From the NCBI GenBank assembly GCA_040756415.1, contig JBFLYZ010000006.1:21019-85018 (forward strand): 64,000 nucleotides of DNA. The letters run 5' to 3'. Positions 7,064 through 14,706 of this stretch are shown one piece after another. How positions within the stretch are numbered: the stretch's first letter is position 1; every line of letters begins with the position of its first letter. The notes under the pieces were generated by a model. It worked only from the letters and a program-made list of their open reading frames with translations. It was not told where the DNA came from and searched no databases. Both the position numbers and the translations under genes were made by a program. The DNA comes from JBFLYZ01 sp040756415 (GTDB lineage Bacteria; Bacteroidota; Bacteroidia; JADZBD01).

Positions 7064-7882
7064 ATGTCGCTTTTCATCGCTTCCCTTAACTCCGGCAGCA
7101 ACGGCAATTGCTACTATATAGGCAATCACCGCGAAGCCGTGCTGATCGATGCGGGGATCTCCTGCCGCGAAACCGAAAGGCGCATGAAGCGGGCGGGGCT
7201 TTCCATGCAAAAGGTGAAGGCCGTATTCATATCGCACGAGCACACCGATCACATACGCGGGCTGGAGGTGCTGTCGCGCAGGTATCAGCTTCCCGTGTAC
7301 ATCACTTCAGGCACATTGAGCAACAGCCGCCTGAAGCTGCAGCCTGCGCTGGTACGCGAGTTCAGCGAAAACGAAAACGTGCACATAGGCTCCATCCGGG
7401 TCTTGCCCTTTTCCAAAAGCCACGATGCGGCCGATCCGCACAGCTTCGTGCTGGAATCGGAAGGAGCCACGGTGGGCGTTTTCACGGATATAGGCTATGC
7501 CTGCCCGCGCGTGGCCCACCATTTCTCCGGGTGCCATGCCGCTTTCCTGGAGGCGAACTACGATGAGCACATGCTGGAAAACGGCAGGTACCCGGCCTAC
7601 CTCAAAAAACGCATACGCAGCCAGCTCGGCCATTTGTCAAACGACCAGGCGCTCGAGCTTTTTTCCAGGTATCGTCCTGTTTTCATGAGCCACCTGCTGC
7701 TGTCCCACCTTTCGGCCGAGAACAACGACCCGCGGCTCGTTCACGACCTGTTCGCAGCGCATGCGGGCAATACACGTATTGCCGTTGCCTCGCGGTATGA
7801 GGAGGGCCCGGTCTTTCATATCAGCGCTAAAGCCAGCCAGAGAAAGGCAGGCGCCAGGGCCGTGCAAACCTCCTTATTCTGA
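7064..7882 (+). CDS. MBL-fold metallo-hydrolase (YycJ/WalJ-like)
   Basis: 272 residues. Metallo-beta-lactamase fold of the YycJ/WalJ branch, predicted two-metal nuclease or phosphodiesterase of the cytoplasm. Seen: an N-terminal ASLNSGSNGNCYYIG strand typical of this branch, the metal motif HEHTDHIRGL (HxHxDH), a DIGY motif, and FLEANYDEHML followed by late His residues (SHLLLSHLSAEN). In other bacteria WalJ relates to DNA repair and cell division; here only the fold and metal site can be read. The gene stands alone, converging with the DUF4382 lipoprotein. Confidence 0.9.
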   Translation: MSLFIASLNSGSNGNCYYIGNHREAVLIDAGISCRETERRMKRAGLSMQKVKAVFISHEHTDHIRGLEVLSRRYQLPVYITSGTLSNSRLKLQPALVREFSENENVHIGSIRVLPFSKSHDAADPHSFVLESEGATVGVFTDIGYACPRVAHHFSGCHAAFLEANYDEHMLENGRYPAYLKKRIRSQLGHLSNDQALELFSRYRPVFMSHLLLSHLSAENNDPRLVHDLFAAHAGNTRIAVASRYEEGPVFHISAKASQRKAGARAVQTSLF

Positions 7883-7897
7883 TGGCGGCAAATGGAA

Positions 7898-7923
7898 GAA
7901 AGGCTGCAGTGAAGCAGCCTTTC
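7898..7923. terminator. Bidirectional hairpin between convergent genes
   Basis: GAAAGGCTGC (7898-7907) pairs perfectly with GCAGCCTTTC (7914-7923) across a 6-base loop, in the 57-bp gap between two converging genes. The T-run is weak. Confidence 0.6.
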
Positions 7924-7939
7924 GCACTTTTCTGATCGT

Positions 7940-8473
7940 TCAGTATTGGCTCACGGCCTTTATTCTCAGCACCGGCTTAAGTAAATAGCTGCCGTTGCCT
8001 TCTTCCACAACCGATGCAGCCGCATCGAAATCCAGCACCACCTCGGTGGTTTTGTCGCTCAGAATGATCATGTTCACATTGATCTTCAAGCCGCTTTGTG
8101 TTCCGCTGGGTGTTTTTAGCGGGAATATTCCTGTTCCGGTGATCACGGAATGGTTCGTTCCCAAAACTAACCGCATCTGCGTAATTTTCCCGGCCGGAAA
8201 TTCTGTTTTAGGCGCAAGAAGCACGGTCACATTATTCTGCAACTGTAACAGATCATAGGTGCCGGAGTTGACCGGCAGGCTGATCCAGCCATTGATTTCC
8301 GAATATACTTCCAGCCCAACGATCTCCACATTTACAGCAAAGTATTCGGCCGGGGCATCGGTCAGCTTTACGCTCATGTAGCCCTCCTGGCCGTCCTTCT
8401 TACACCCTGCGGCTAAATAAAGAGCGCCCGCCAGTACAAATACCGACAAGCTCAATTTGATGATGCTTTTCAT
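7940..8473 (-). CDS. DUF4382 domain lipoprotein
   Basis: 177 residues. Signal peptide with a lipobox (LAAGC|KKDG), so probably a lipid-anchored envelope protein. The rest is a DUF4382 domain: MSVKLTDAPAEYFAVNVEIVGLEVY, then GTYDLLQLQNNVTVLLAP, FPAGKITQMRLVLG and a C-terminal beta region (KPVLRIKAV). The function of DUF4382 is unknown; it is a beta-sandwich-type domain common on Bacteroidota surface lipoproteins. It is a single gene with 174 bp of upstream DNA. Confidence 0.88.
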   Translation of the reverse strand: MKSIIKLSLSVFVLAGALYLAAGCKKDGQEGYMSVKLTDAPAEYFAVNVEIVGLEVYSEINGWISLPVNSGTYDLLQLQNNVTVLLAPKTEFPAGKITQMRLVLGTNHSVITGTGIFPLKTPSGTQSGLKINVNMIILSDKTTEVVLDFDAAASVVEEGNGSYLLKPVLRIKAVSQY

Positions 8474-8525
8474 GGTGCATAGTTTTATGGTTCAGTAACA
8501 GGATTCCAACAAGAATACCGGAAGG

Positions 8526-8586
8526 CATAATGAGTTATTAATCAGGCATATGTAATGGCGCTCGCACAGCCCGATTTCTCATTATG
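8526..8586. repeat. Inverted repeat CATAATGAG ... CTCATTATG
   Basis: Two 9-bp arms (8526-8534 and 8578-8586) in exact inverted order 43 bases apart, in the divergent gap between the DUF4382 gene and the deaminase. It could be an operator or chance. Confidence 0.3.
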
Positions 8587-8632
8587 GGAATTTTGCTTCC
8601 ATGATCAGGACAGCGAACATGCGGCTTTTTTC

Positions 8633-8640
8633 TAACTTCG
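8633..8640 (+). promoter_or_regulatory. -7 box (TAACTTCG)
   Basis: TAACTTCG differs from TAnnTTTG at one position and ends 7 bases before the ATG at 8648, implying a very short leader. Confidence 0.35.
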
Positions 8641-8647
8641 CCTGCCC

Positions 8648-9103
8648 ATGTCCAAACCCTCTTTTGACGATATCTATATGGAACTGGCCGGCAACCTGGC
8701 CAGGCGCTCGCATTGCGTAAAGGCGCAGGTAGGCGCAGTGCTGACCAAGGATACGCGTATTATCTCGCTGGGCTATAACGGTCCACCGGCCGGCACGCAC
8801 AACTGCGATGAAGAATGGCCGGGCATAGGCTGTCCGCGCGACAGCAAGGGAAGCTGCTCGCTGGCCCTGCATGCCGAACAGAACGCCATCCTGTATGCGG
8901 CCAAGAACAATGTTTCGCTCGATGGCGCCACCCTGTATATTACCCTTTCGCCCTGCATAGCCTGCGCGCGGGTGATCTATACCATAGGTATCAGACGCGT
9001 GATCTACAAGGACTCTTACGCGGAGTTCAAGAATATACCCAACGATGAAGGCATTGAGTTCCTCGAAAAATTTGGCGTGAAGGTTGAGCGTTACGGCAAA
9101 TAA
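8648..9103 (+). CDS. dCMP deaminase family protein
   Basis: 151 residues. Zinc-dependent deoxycytidylate deaminase (ComEB-like), turning dCMP into dUMP, the precursor for dTMP. Seen: HAEQNAILYA (zinc His and catalytic Glu) and the second zinc motif SPCIACARVIY (PCxxC), plus the earlier GYNGPPAGTHNCDEEW loop with extra metal-ligand Cys/His typical of dCMP deaminases. Length is normal. It is transcribed alone, directly before the S41 protease. Confidence 0.93.
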   Translation: MSKPSFDDIYMELAGNLARRSHCVKAQVGAVLTKDTRIISLGYNGPPAGTHNCDEEWPGIGCPRDSKGSCSLALHAEQNAILYAAKNNVSLDGATLYITLSPCIACARVIYTIGIRRVIYKDSYAEFKNIPNDEGIEFLEKFGVKVERYGK

Positions 9104-9146
9104 GACCTTTCATCACAATCCTTATGAACGGCAAACCATCTATTCG

Positions 9147-9154
9147 TATCTTCG
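9147..9154 (+). promoter_or_regulatory. -7 box (TATCTTCG)
   Basis: Near-consensus -7 box 21 bases upstream of the S41 protease start at 9176, in a 72-bp gap. Confidence 0.35.
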
Positions 9155-9175
9155 TATGAAATACCGCTGCAGCGC

Positions 9176-10786
9176 ATGAGCAACAGACCCGGACGTGCCT
9201 ATATCTACCTGCCCATTGTATTCGCGCTGCTGATCGTTGCGGGCATGTTCCTGGGCCGTATGCTCAATTTTACCACCGGAAAGAGCCAGGGCCAGGCGTA
9301 CGAGAACCTGCCTCCCGATGAAAAGATATCGGAGGTGCTGAAGTACATCACCGAGCATTATGTGGACAGTGTCGACCACAGCGATATCACGGAAAAGGCC
9401 ATTGAGGACCTGTTGCACAACCTCGATCCGCATTCTTCCTATATCAGCGCAAAGGAGCTGAAGGACATCAACGAACAGTTGGAGGGGAATTTTGAAGGCA
9501 TAGGCATTGAATTCAACATCGTGCGCGATACCATCTGCGTGGTTTCGGTCATTGCGGGAGGGCCTTCCCAGAAAGCGGGGCTGCTGGCGGGCGATAAGAT
9601 CATTACCGTTGAAGGAAAGACCGTAGCCGGAACGAATGTGAAGAACAAGGATGTGACCTCGCTCTTGCGCGGCCCCAAGGGAACGGATGTGAAGGTGGGC
9701 GTTATGCGCAACAACCAGCCCAAGCTGATCGGGTTCGTGATCACGCGCGATGAGATACCGTTGTACAGCCTGGATGTGGCCTATATGCTTGACGATAATA
9801 CCGGGTACATCAAGCTTTCGCGCTTCGCTGAAACGTCATATATCGAGTTCATGGAAGCCATACAGAAGCTGAGAAAGGAGGGTATGAAAGACCTGGTGTT
9901 CGACCTGCGCGGCAACGGTGGCGGCCTGCTCAACATAGCGGTGGATATAGCGGACGAGTTCCTGGAGAAAGGCAAGATGATCGTTTACACCGAAGGCAGG
10001 CATTCCATGCGCAAGAACTATACAGCCACCAGCAAAGGGGCGCTCACGGCTATGCCGGTGGTCGTGCTGATCGATGAGAACTCGGCATCGGCCAGCGAGA
10101 TCGTAGCCGGTGCCCTGCAGGATAATGACCGCGGGATGATCATGGGCAGGCGCTCGTTCGGAAAAGGGCTGGTGCAGCAGCAAACCCAGTTGCCTGACGG
10201 CTCGGCCATACGGCTCACCACCGCGCGGTACTATACCCCCACCGGCCGCTGCATACAGAAACCGTACAATAAAGGCCTGGATGACTATTACAACGAAGAG
10301 CAGGCGCGGTTCGAAAGCGGGGAGCTGCAGCATGCCGACAGTATTAAGTTCCCCGATTCGCTCAAGTTCCATACCCCCAAAGGAAAAACGGTTTACGGGG
10401 GAGGGGGCATCATGCCCGATGTGTTCGTGCCCCTCGATACCTCCGGCCGTACGCCTTACCTGAGCGAGCTGTTCTACAAAAGCGTATTCAACCAGTTCAG
10501 CTTCGATTATGCCGATAAAAAGCGCGTAGTGCTTTCGGCAGCCGGCCTGAATGCGTTCAGGGAATCGTTCAGGGTGGATGAGACCCTGTTCAGGGAGTTT
10601 ATCCAGTATGCCGAAAAGAACGGGGTGAAGCGCAACGAGGCGCAGATCAAAAAATCGGAACAGTTGATCAGGAACTACCTGAAGGCAAGCATAGCCCGCA
10701 GCATCTGGAACAACGAGGGCTTTTACCCCATCTACAACCAGGATGATAAGACCATGCAGCAGGCCGTTGAATATCTCAACGGCTGA
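9176..10786 (+). CDS. S41 family C-terminal processing peptidase
   Basis: 536 residues. Periplasmic/inner-membrane-anchored protease of the CtpA/Prc class, which trims C-termini of exported proteins. Layout: an N-terminal anchor (YLPIVFALLIVAGMFLG), a short helical S41 N-domain, a PDZ domain at about 95-175 (FNIVRDTICVVSVIAGGPSQ), then the protease core with KDLVFDLRGNGGG, the nucleophile region IDENSASASEIVAGALQD and the catalytic Lys in RRSFGKGLVQ. The C-terminal 120 residues are helical. In Bacteroidota several such paralogues exist; the substrate is unknown. Confidence 0.95.
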   Translation: MSNRPGRAYIYLPIVFALLIVAGMFLGRMLNFTTGKSQGQAYENLPPDEKISEVLKYITEHYVDSVDHSDITEKAIEDLLHNLDPHSSYISAKELKDINEQLEGNFEGIGIEFNIVRDTICVVSVIAGGPSQKAGLLAGDKIITVEGKTVAGTNVKNKDVTSLLRGPKGTDVKVGVMRNNQPKLIGFVITRDEIPLYSLDVAYMLDDNTGYIKLSRFAETSYIEFMEAIQKLRKEGMKDLVFDLRGNGGGLLNIAVDIADEFLEKGKMIVYTEGRHSMRKNYTATSKGALTAMPVVVLIDENSASASEIVAGALQDNDRGMIMGRRSFGKGLVQQQTQLPDGSAIRLTTARYYTPTGRCIQKPYNKGLDDYYNEEQARFESGELQHADSIKFPDSLKFHTPKGKTVYGGGGIMPDVFVPLDTSGRTPYLSELFYKSVFNQFSFDYADKKRVVLSAAGLNAFRESFRVDETLFREFIQYAEKNGVKRNEAQIKKSEQLIRNYLKASIARSIWNNEGFYPIYNQDDKTMQQAVEYLNG

Positions 10787-10810
10787 ATAGCTGCGATCCT
10801 CCTGTCTTTG

Positions 10811-11014
10811 TTATTTTTTAGTGGTATCCCCGGGAAGGGTATCGCCCATGGATTCAGAAGCCGCTTCATCGGCCTTTTTCATCAGCGAATCAAAATCGCT
10901 GGCCGACTGGATGGAATCCTGTCGCTGCTGATCCTGCTCCTCTTTGCTCGGGCCACCGCATGCGGACAGCGCCAGGGCGCCTGCAGCGAATGTTAACGTC
11001 AGAAATTTTTTCAT
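10811..11014 (-). CDS. Small lipoprotein
   Basis: 67 residues. Signal peptide MKKFLTLTFAAGALALSAC with a lipobox (LSAC|GG), then a short, charged, Gln/Asp/Ser/Glu-rich mature region. No named family. Small acidic lipoproteins of this kind are common and poorly conserved. A good -7 box (TATTTTTG, 11042-11035) lies 20 bases upstream. It converges on the S41 protease gene. Confidence 0.7.
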   Translation of the reverse strand: MKKFLTLTFAAGALALSACGGPSKEEQDQQRQDSIQSASDFDSLMKKADEAASESMGDTLPGDTTKK

Positions 11015-11034
11015 TGTGATCGGATTGTTTGCTG

Positions 11035-11042
11035 CAAAAATA
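11035..11042 (-). promoter_or_regulatory. -7 box (TATTTTTG) of the small lipoprotein
   Basis: Exact TAnnTTTG on the minus strand, 20 bases before the start at 11014. Confidence 0.45.
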
Positions 11043-11081
11043 AATAAAACATTGCATGATATATTTAAGGGATTAAATTTC

Positions 11082-11089
11082 TATATTTG
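11082..11089 (+). promoter_or_regulatory. -7 box (TATATTTG) of superoxide dismutase
   Basis: Exact TAnnTTTG, 38 bases before the sod ATG, in an AT-rich region. The nearest upstream TTG (11052) is 27 bases away, more than the usual 18-20. Confidence 0.5.
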
Positions 11090-11127
11090 ATCGGCATTTA
11101 AGTATAACCGATAAAAAATCAATTCCA

Positions 11128-11733
11128 ATGGCATTCGAATTACCCAAGCTACCTTATGCGTACAATGCGCTGGAGCCGCATATTGACGCGAAAACGATGG
11201 AAATCCATCATACCAAGCATCACCAGGCTTATGTGACCAACCTCAATAACGCGATCGCGGGCGGTGAGGCTGAGAAGATGAGCATAGAAGATATCTGTAA
11301 GAACGTATCGAAATATCCGGCCGCTGTAAGGAACAACGGGGGCGGGCATTATAATCACTCCCTGTTCTGGACCATTATGAAGCCGGGCGGTGGCGGCAAT
11401 CCCTCAGGCGCGCTGGCCGATGCCATCAACGGGGCCTTCGGCTCTTTCGATGAGTTTAAAAAACAGTTCTCCAACGCGGGCGCTACGCGTTTCGGCTCGG
11501 GATGGGCCTGGCTGACCCTGAGCGGTGGAAAGCTGACCATATCTTCTACTCCCAACCAGGATAACCCCCTGATGGATGTTGCCGAGGTAAAGGGAGCGCC
11601 TATCCTGGGGCTGGATGTATGGGAGCACGCCTATTATCTTAATTACCAGAACCGCAGGCCCGATTATATTGCCGCTTTCTGGAACGTGATCAACTGGGAA
11701 GAAGTGGCCAAGCGTTTTGCCGCTGCCAAATAA
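11128..11733 (+). CDS. sod: Superoxide dismutase (Fe/Mn family)
   Basis: 201 residues, full length. Converts superoxide to oxygen and peroxide in the cytoplasm. Metal ligands visible: His27 in EIHHTKHHQAY, the His in GGGHYNHSLFW, and Asp/His in GLDVWEHAYYLNYQNRRPDYI. I cannot tell Fe from Mn preference by reading. No signal peptide. It is followed 44 bp later by an outer-membrane protein with its own promoter. Confidence 0.96.
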   Translation: MAFELPKLPYAYNALEPHIDAKTMEIHHTKHHQAYVTNLNNAIAGGEAEKMSIEDICKNVSKYPAAVRNNGGGHYNHSLFWTIMKPGGGGNPSGALADAINGAFGSFDEFKKQFSNAGATRFGSGWAWLTLSGGKLTISSTPNQDNPLMDVAEVKGAPILGLDVWEHAYYLNYQNRRPDYIAAFWNVINWEEVAKRFAAAK

Positions 11734-11747
11734 CGGTATTATATTTG
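11717..11747 (+). promoter_or_regulatory. Promoter TTG-N20-TATATTTG
   Basis: A TTG at 11717-11719, inside the sod 3' end, is 20 bases before an exact -7 box (11740-11747). The downstream start is the ATG at 11778. This fits the Bacteroidota -33/-7 layout. Confidence 0.6.
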
Positions 11748-11777
11748 CTAACAACCCCAAAACCAAACACAAGCCAT

Positions 11778-12422
11778 ATGAAAAAAACCTCAACTGTTAT
11801 TCTGGCGATGGCCGTATTGAGCTTATCGCTTTTTAAGACTACGGCTGTTCAGGCCCAGAAGGGTGGAGACGCTCCTCCTTCCGTGATCACTGCGGGAGTA
11901 GGATGGAGCCTGGTTGGCGCCCTGTTCGGAGTGCTGAATAATTCTGTTCCTGATTCCAGCTCTGTCGACCTGCGTCAGACGCCCGTAATAATCGGTTCGT
12001 ATGACTATTACATTTCACCCAAATTCAGCATCGGTGCAGCGTATTCGTATCAATCGTTCACTTTCGAGTATTCGAAATATCCTGTGACCAACTCTCAGGG
12101 CGTTACCTATTACGCGACTTACAAGGATGTGCTCAAGCGCATGAACTTCGCGGTAAGGCCCCTGTTCCACTTCGGCAGCAGCGATGAAATCGATCCGTAT
12201 TTCGGATTGAGGCTGGGCTATACCCAATGGAGCTCGACCACCACGAATCCTGACCCCTATTACAATTCGCTCGATTTCACTACCGGCAGCGTGGGCAGCC
12301 CCATCAAGGTGCAGGTGCTTTTCGGAACTCGTTACTGGGTAGCTGATTTTCTCGGTCTAAATGCCGAGGTAGCTATCGGATCGCCTTACCTGGCCATGCT
12401 GGGAGCCAATTTCAGGTTCTGA
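11778..12422 (+). CDS. Outer-membrane beta-barrel protein
   Basis: 214 residues. Signal peptide (MKKTSTVILAMAVLSLSLF ... VQA) followed by alternating amphipathic beta-strands (YYISPKFSIGAAYSYQSF, VRPLFHFG, YFGLRLGYTQW) and a C-terminal aromatic end (LGANFRF), typical of small OmpW/OMP_b-brl type barrels. No specific ligand can be read. The ATG at 11778 is chosen as the start of the signal peptide. The stop overlaps the ATG of the next gene (TGATG), so the two are probably translationally coupled. Confidence 0.82.
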   Translation: MKKTSTVILAMAVLSLSLFKTTAVQAQKGGDAPPSVITAGVGWSLVGALFGVLNNSVPDSSSVDLRQTPVIIGSYDYYISPKFSIGAAYSYQSFTFEYSKYPVTNSQGVTYYATYKDVLKRMNFAVRPLFHFGSSDEIDPYFGLRLGYTQWSSTTTNPDPYYNSLDFTTGSVGSPIKVQVLFGTRYWVADFLGLNAEVAIGSPYLAMLGANFRF

Positions 12423-12793
12423 TGAGGTTTGTTCTCCTGCTTTTTATGCTCGTGTACGCGAGCCAAAGTAAGGCAGGCAACCATCAAACAAGTGGCATGC
12501 GGGATACTGCATGCCACTTGTTTTTAGAAACTGATACGGTGATCGGTGAGATCTACGGGGGCGTGGCCAAGAAAAAATCGCTTGCGGCCCTGCTGGCCTT
12601 CCCCCTTTTTGGCGTTACGGGCATACACCGCGTTTACCTGGGCACGCAGCCCTATGTGCCTGTGGTATATATGGGTACCCTGGGCGGATTGCTGGTGCTG
12701 CCGACTATCGATTTTATTGCCATACTTGCCGCGGATAAAAGCACCTTCGAGAGCTTTCAAAACAATCCCCATGTGTTCATGTGGATAAAGTAA
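12422..12793 (+). CDS. TM2 domain protein with signal peptide
   Basis: 123 residues. N-terminal signal-like segment MRFVLLLFMLVYASQSKA, a linker, then a TM2 domain from about 48: KKKSLAALLAFPLFGVTGIHRVYLG followed by a second hydrophobic helix (VVYMGTLGGLLVLPTIDFIAIL) and a short tail. TM2 proteins are small two-helix membrane proteins of unknown biochemical role. Its start overlaps the upstream barrel gene by one base. Oddly, codons 23-34 encode a perfect 15-bp hairpin with T-run (12486-12523) that looks like a terminator for the upstream gene. Confidence 0.78.
   Translation: MRFVLLLFMLVYASQSKAGNHQTSGMRDTACHLFLETDTVIGEIYGGVAKKKSLAALLAFPLFGVTGIHRVYLGTQPYVPVVYMGTLGGLLVLPTIDFIAILAADKSTFESFQNNPHVFMWIK
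12486..12523 (+). terminator. Perfect 15-bp terminator-like hairpin inside the TM2 gene
   Basis: AAACAAGTGGCATGC (12486-12500) pairs exactly with GCATGCCACTTGTTT (12509-12523) across an 8-base loop and runs into Ts. It lies 64 bases after the barrel gene stop, within the coding frame of the TM2 gene. Confidence 0.7.
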
Positions 12794-12866
12794 AAAAGCA
12801 AAACCTGCCTAACAGCCAAAAGGCAAGAAAGTCCGGCATCGCTCCAGGATCAAGATCAGCTATTGT

Positions 12867-14705
12867 TTATTCAACCGTAACCGATTTGGCCAGGTTACGC
12901 GGCTGGTCTACGTTGCAGCCGCGCATTACGGCTATGTGATACGAGAGCAGTTGCCAGGGAATGACGGAGACCAGGGGGGCCAGGATCTCGTCCGTTTCCG
13001 GGATCTCTATGGTATGATCGGCAATCTCTTTGACTACCGTATCGCCTTCGGTAACGATAGCGATGATCTTTCCTTTGCGCGCCTTTACCTCCTGTATATT
13101 ACTGACCACTTTTTCGTACGAGCCGCCCTTTGTTGCGATCACGAATACGGGCATCTCTTCGTCAATAAGCGCAATGGGGCCGTGCTTCATCTCAGCGGCA
13201 GGATAGCCCTCGGCATGTATGTAGGAGATCTCTTTTAGCTTCAGCGCGCCTTCAAGGGCAACAGGGAAAGTATAGCCCCTTCCCAGGTAAAGAGCGTTAG
13301 TAGCATCTTTGTACAGGCTGGCCAGGTACTTTATCTTATCGTTCAGCCCCAGTACTTTCTCTACCTTGGAAGGTATGGCCTCCAGTTCGGTGAGCAGGGT
13401 ATGAAAGCGCGAAGAGGAAATGCTGCCTTTGCGGTAAGCAATGCGCAGGGCCATCAGCGTAAGCACGGTCACCTGTGCGGTAAAGGCCTTGGTCGAGGCC
13501 ACGCCAATTTCAGGGCCGGCATGGGTGTACGAGCCCGCGTGCGTGGCGCGGGCAATGGACGATCCCACCACGTTGCAGATGCCGATAATGGTGGCTCCTT
13601 TCGATTTGGCCAGCTCGATGGCCGCCAGCGTATCGGCCGTTTCGCCCGATTGTGAAATGGCAATGACCACATCATCCTCGTAGATCACCGGGTTGCGGTA
13701 GCGGAACTCGGAAGCATATTCCACCTCCACCGGTATACGGATGAGGTCCTCGAAGAGGTATTCTCCCACGAGCCCGGCATGCCAGGATGTGCCGCAGGCG
13801 ATGAAAATGATACGCTTGGCGTTAAGAAATTTCTGCTCGTACTCGGTTATGCCGCCCAGGTTAACGATGGCTTTCTCGGAGCTCAGCCGGCCGCGCATGC
13901 TATCCTTGATAGAGCGGGGCTGCTCATAGATCTCCTTGAGCATGAAATGATCGAAGCCCCCTTTCTCGATGGCCTCGAGGTTCAGCTCCAGCTCGTGTAT
14001 GTAAGGCGTTTTGGGCCTGTTCTTAATGGTCTTGATCTTCAGCTCGCCTTTGCGGGGAATGAAAGCGATCTCCTCATCCTCGAGGTACACCACGTTCTTG
14101 GTATACTCCACAATGGGAGTGGCATCCGAGGCTACAAAGAACTCATCGTCACCGATGCCGATCACCAGCGGGCTGCCTTTCTTGGCGGCTATGATCTCGT
14201 CCGGATTATCTTTCGCGATCACCACAATGGCGTAGGCGCCCACCACCTGGTTCAGGGCCAGCCTTACCGCCTCGCCCAAACGGACGTTCTCATTGAGCTT
14301 GATATCTTCAATAAGGTGGATCAGCACCTCGGTATCGGTCTCGCTCAGGAAAGAATGCCCCCTTTTTTTCAGCTCCGCCTTAATGGCCGCATAGTTCTCG
14401 ATGATCCCGTTGTGGATGATCACCATGTTCCTGGTTTCGGAATAGTGCGGGTGGGCGTTCACGTCATTGGGCACCCCGTGCGTGGCCCAGCGTGTATGGC
14501 CGATGCCGATGGTACCCTCAGTGGCCTGGGTGGAAATATGCTTTTCCAGGTCAGAGACCTTGCCGCGGCACTTGTATACCTTTAGTGATCCGTCAAGCAG
14601 GGCTACTCCCGCACTGTCGTAGCCGCGGTATTCCAGGCGATGCAATCCTTTTATCAGGATAGGATAAGCCTGTTTGTTGCCGATGTATCCAACTATTCCG
14701 CACAT
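12867..14705 (-). CDS. glmS: Glutamine-fructose-6-phosphate aminotransferase (isomerizing)
   Basis: 612 residues, full length. Makes glucosamine 6-phosphate from fructose 6-phosphate and Gln, the entry to peptidoglycan and lipid A sugars. Residues 1-240 are the class II glutaminase with Cys2 nucleophile (MCGIVGYIG) and RGYDSAG; two SIS sugar-isomerase domains follow (ISQSGETADTLAA, GRGYTFPVALEGALKLKE), ending in NLAKSVTVE as the family does. It is the last gene of a minus-strand unit, one base after DUF4270. No ribozyme (Gram-positive type) is visible upstream. Confidence 0.98.
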   Translation of the reverse strand: MCGIVGYIGNKQAYPILIKGLHRLEYRGYDSAGVALLDGSLKVYKCRGKVSDLEKHISTQATEGTIGIGHTRWATHGVPNDVNAHPHYSETRNMVIIHNGIIENYAAIKAELKKRGHSFLSETDTEVLIHLIEDIKLNENVRLGEAVRLALNQVVGAYAIVVIAKDNPDEIIAAKKGSPLVIGIGDDEFFVASDATPIVEYTKNVVYLEDEEIAFIPRKGELKIKTIKNRPKTPYIHELELNLEAIEKGGFDHFMLKEIYEQPRSIKDSMRGRLSSEKAIVNLGGITEYEQKFLNAKRIIFIACGTSWHAGLVGEYLFEDLIRIPVEVEYASEFRYRNPVIYEDDVVIAISQSGETADTLAAIELAKSKGATIIGICNVVGSSIARATHAGSYTHAGPEIGVASTKAFTAQVTVLTLMALRIAYRKGSISSSRFHTLLTELEAIPSKVEKVLGLNDKIKYLASLYKDATNALYLGRGYTFPVALEGALKLKEISYIHAEGYPAAEMKHGPIALIDEEMPVFVIATKGGSYEKVVSNIQEVKARKGKIIAIVTEGDTVVKEIADHTIEIPETDEILAPLVSVIPWQLLSYHIAVMRGCNVDQPRNLAKSVTVE

Positions 14706-14706
14706 G

